Origin: Saccoglossus kowalevskii
Taxonomy: Eukaryota; Hemichordata; Enteropneusta; Harrimaniidae
Direction: 5' to 3'
Assembly: GCF_000003605.2 (NCBI RefSeq)
Contig: NW_003141318.1
Span: 223,621-233,930 of the forward strand
DNA length: 10,310 nt
A model generated the notes under the pieces. It did not search any database, had not been told where the DNA came from, and saw only the letters and a program-made list of their open reading frames with translations. Of this stretch, positions 8,653 through 10,310 are shown one piece after another (the first letter of the stretch is position 1; every line of letters begins with the position of its first letter). The position numbers and the translations under genes are program-made.

Positions 8653-8820
8653 ATGGGAAATGTACAACCGGGAATTAGAATGGTGATTGGTATCCAGAGA
8701 GAGGAACGGTCAGTGTGGGAAAGAAGAACACCCCTGGCCCCCGTTCAAGTGAAGCGTCTGGTTGCACGTGGTGTTGATGTATTAGTTCAACCGTCAGTAC
8801 ACAGAGCGTTTCGTGACCAG
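8653..8820 (+). CDS. AASS: Lysine-ketoglutarate reductase (AASS-like), first coding exon
   Basis: AASS is the two-domain enzyme that starts lysine breakdown: the N-terminal reductase condenses lysine with 2-oxoglutarate into saccharopine, and the C-terminal dehydrogenase splits it. This exon encodes 56 residues, ending CAG before the donor GTAACA. The LKR N-terminal signature is clear: VIGIQREERSVWERRTPLAP at 11-30, then DVLVQPS-HRAF at 42-53. The Arg in ERR-x-PLAP matches the substrate-contacting Arg of the related alanine dehydrogenase/transhydrogenase N-domain. The ATG at 8653 has a good context (G at -3, G at +4), with an in-frame TAA at 8635. Met10 (8680) is a second possible start. Only about ten residues precede the conserved fold, so no mitochondrial presequence of normal length is evident. 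Confidence 0.9.
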
Positions 8821-9049
8821 GTAACATCAGTTCGAGCACCGAAAACCGAACCGTTACAACCAGCACTTTTTAAAATATATTAATATCACTATTTTATATT
8901 CACAGTTTCTAAATAAATCACCACTATTATTATTATTATTATTAATATTGATTATGTAACAAATTTAAATACAAAAATTACAGTTATATCTGGGCTATAC
9001 ATGTAAATGAAATATGCTTACCACCACCCCAATATTTATATTTTTGCAG
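8821..9049 (+). other. AASS intron 1 (229 bp, phase 0)
   Basis: The intron runs from GTAACA to TATATTTTTGCAG, splitting FRDQ from EYRDVGAII exactly between codons. It holds a short TAT microsatellite at about 8925-8943. Reading into it from exon 1 meets a stop at 8881-8883, so that open frame is a read-through artefact beyond codon 56. Confidence 0.9.
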
Positions 9050-9229
9050 GAGTACAGAGACGTCGGCGCCATAATAGTGCACGACAACCTCAATGAGGCA
9101 TCCTTGGTACTCGGTATACAGGGAACTACCCGAGCCCAAATTGTTCCGAACTCGACTTACGGATTGTTTTCACACACAATCAAAGCGCAGGCAGAGAACA
9201 TGGCCATGCTTGATGCGATGATAGAGAAG
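9050..9229 (+). CDS. AASS: Lysine-ketoglutarate reductase (AASS-like), second coding exon
   Basis: This 60-codon exon continues the N-terminal LKR subdomain as residues 57-116. EYRDVGAIIVHD-LNEASLVLGIQ is the usual segment in which a beta strand leads into the L-(I/V)-LG-(V/I) motif. YGLFSHTIKAQAENM follows, at about residues 93-107. His98 and Lys101 in SHTIKAQ lie in the block that holds the catalytic His in alanine dehydrogenase and fungal saccharopine dehydrogenase, so this motif argues for an intact active site here. The exon starts after TTTTTGCAG and ends AAG before GTGAGA, both phase 0. Length and spacing match what I know of the animal family, with no frameshift. Confidence 0.92.
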
Positions 9230-9807
9230 GTGAGAGGAATGCAAGTGATAACATTCGTCTGTGCTAGCCAAGTCACGTCAAATTAAACGCGTGACCTATT
9301 CCTGTTTGATTCATGCGAGGAAAAAAACGGCAGATTACTAGGAGTGAAGCAAAATTCTTAAAAAGTCGTTCTATCATGATGATCATGCATGAGAGTGTAA
9401 TACACTCTTTATTTTACACACATTACGTAACGTTGAAATTTGTAGTTCTATCTTTACTTTCCTGTCAGAATTTGGTACAACATTTTGCGAAATTCTATTT
9501 ATTTTCTTATAAATTCTTTATTAATTTCAGACTAAATAAGCATCATTTTTTTATTTTCTTCATCTATTTTTGGCTAAAAAATAATAATATGGGGATCAAA
9601 GGGGTGAATAACAACTTACAGGCTCGTAAGTTTGTTTGCGGTGCGCATGACCACCAGCTAGTTGATACCCCGCTTTTGTGCTACGTGAAAATAAATTCCT
9701 ACTTGATTTAGTAATTCTTATAATCAAATATAAATCTCTGTCTTATACTTATCGTGACGTGTTTAGTGACAATATCTATGGGCTACTAATAAAATTAATA
9801 CGAAAAG

Positions 9808-9876
<69 letters not shown>

Positions 9877-9882
9877 CAACAG
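9230..9882 (+). other. AASS intron 2 (653 bp, phase 0)
   Basis: The intron runs from GTGAGA to CACAACAG. It contains an AT-rich stretch whose open frame (9313-9711) is low in complexity with no protein similarity, a short palindrome AGAGTGTAATACACTCT near 9390, and the ATT microsatellite at its 3' end. The acceptor has an unusual, purine-interrupted pyrimidine tract supplied by the microsatellite. A frame reading a long leucine run across the microsatellite is an artefact. Confidence 0.88.
9809..9874 (+). repeat. (ATT)22 microsatellite next to a splice acceptor
   Basis: Twenty-two uninterrupted ATT units cover 66 bp and end eight bases before the first base of exon 3. The repeat therefore takes the place of the polypyrimidine tract. 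Uninterrupted repeats of this length are usually polymorphic. Confidence 0.98.
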
Positions 9883-10038
9883 AATGTACGTCTTGTTGAC
9901 TTTGAAATGATGATCAATAGCGGAGGCGAGAGTTTAGCGGCCACGTTTGATAGATTTGCAGGAATTGCCGGAATGATTAATATATTACATGCACTTGGGC
10001 TGCGGTTATTGGCATTGGGTTACGACACTCCGTTTTTG
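9883..10038 (+). CDS. AASS: Lysine-ketoglutarate reductase (AASS-like), third coding exon; gene continues past window
   Basis: This 52-codon exon encodes residues 117-168: NVRLVDFEMM, then a variable segment, then FAGIAGMINILHALG and LRLLALGYDTPFL. The second half is the long conserved helix and strand joining the N-terminal subdomain to the Rossmann fold of LKR, and it is strongly family-like. The segment before it (INSGGESLAATFDRFAG) is divergent: the family usually has F-G-x-(W/Y/F)-A-G, while here Asp139 replaces the Gly. The frame is open, splice sites are good (GTGAGT donor at 10039) and the phase is 0, so I see no disabling break. The rest of LKR and any saccharopine dehydrogenase domain lie beyond the window; a bifunctional product is assumed, not seen. 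Confidence 0.9.
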
Positions 10039-10051
10039 GTGAGTCTGAACT

Positions 10052-10310
10052 TATTAGACCCCGTTCGGACGTAGTCCGAAAACGGGGACTTATGTTTTGC
10101 CCTGTGTGCGTGCGTGCGTGCGTGCGTCCGTGATCACCTGTATCTCGAACATGCATGGACCGATTAAGTTCAAACTTCACTCATACATCACACATTATAT
10201 GGGACATATGCACATGCATTTTTTTCATGATCCGATTAACGATAGCCGAATAGCGGCCATTTTAAGGCCGAAAATGCATCAAAATCGCACATTTTCACCA
10301 TTCCGGACCC
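10052..10310. repeat. Dispersed repeat with terminal hairpin and GTGC microsatellite (runs off the window)
   Basis: Fourteen bases after the exon-3 donor the composition changes. CCCCGTTCGGAC (10059-10070) pairs with GTCCGAAAACGGGG (10074-10087) except for a two-base bulge. After it come TTATGTTTTGCCCTGTG, a (GTGC)n run at about 10102-10125, and TCTCGAACATGCATGGACCG. This layout resembles abundant non-autonomous repeats of lophotrochozoan genomes, by recollection only. No coding frame is visible; the right end lies outside the window. Confidence 0.65.

Noticed and set aside
9423-9430. TTACGTAA, a perfect PAR-bZIP-type palindrome
   Set aside because: A single 8-mer inside an intron is reasonably likely by chance in 10 kb and has no supporting neighbours.
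9313-9711. 132-residue open frame on the + strand
   Set aside because: It lies wholly inside AASS intron 2, is AT-driven (Phe/Ile/Lys/Asn rich) and resembles no family.
9678-9899. Open frame with a long poly-leucine run
   Set aside because: It is the ATT microsatellite read in one frame within intron 2; it has no conserved context.

Overview
The window looks like AT-rich nuclear DNA from an invertebrate animal, most likely a lophotrochozoan and perhaps a mollusc. Split genes with GT-AG introns, long non-coding stretches, triplet microsatellites and several families of degenerate repeats point to a eukaryote. The two recognisable genes are animal enzymes. The phylum is an inference from repeat style and composition, not from a search. 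No prokaryotic operon, CRISPR array, rRNA or tRNA was seen.

Layout on the + strand. (1) 1-906 is the end of an intron, starting with a degenerate 126-bp tandem repeat and ending in a tandem (NAGNAG) splice acceptor. (2) 907-1513 is the last coding exon of a heparan sulfate 6-O-sulfotransferase (HS6ST), carrying the 3'-phosphate-binding half of the PAPS site and the C-terminus. (3) 1514 to about 6745 has no convincing gene and reads best as a very long 3' UTR plus repeats. It holds an inverted repeat, a three-copy tandem array and three related MITE-like elements, and ends at a good poly(A) signal (6721) with a GT-rich downstream element. (4) About 6760-8217 is intergenic, with several short perfect palindromes. 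(5) 8218-8652 is the probable promoter and 5' leader of the next gene. (6) 8653-8820, 9050-9229 and 9883-10038 are the first three coding exons of a lysine-ketoglutarate reductase / alpha-aminoadipic semialdehyde synthase (AASS-like) gene, which continues past the window. All its introns are phase 0. (7) From about 10052 to the end is another dispersed repeat, just inside intron 3.

The two genes lie head to tail and act in unrelated pathways: Golgi modification of heparan sulfate, and lysine breakdown, normally mitochondrial. Nothing suggests a shared function. The points most worth a second look are the TA-flanked MITE family in the putative 3' UTR, the divergent third AASS exon (Asp in the usual F-G-x-aromatic-A-G motif), the lack of a visible mitochondrial presequence, and a 22-unit ATT microsatellite beside a splice acceptor. 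I found no convincing new biological system.
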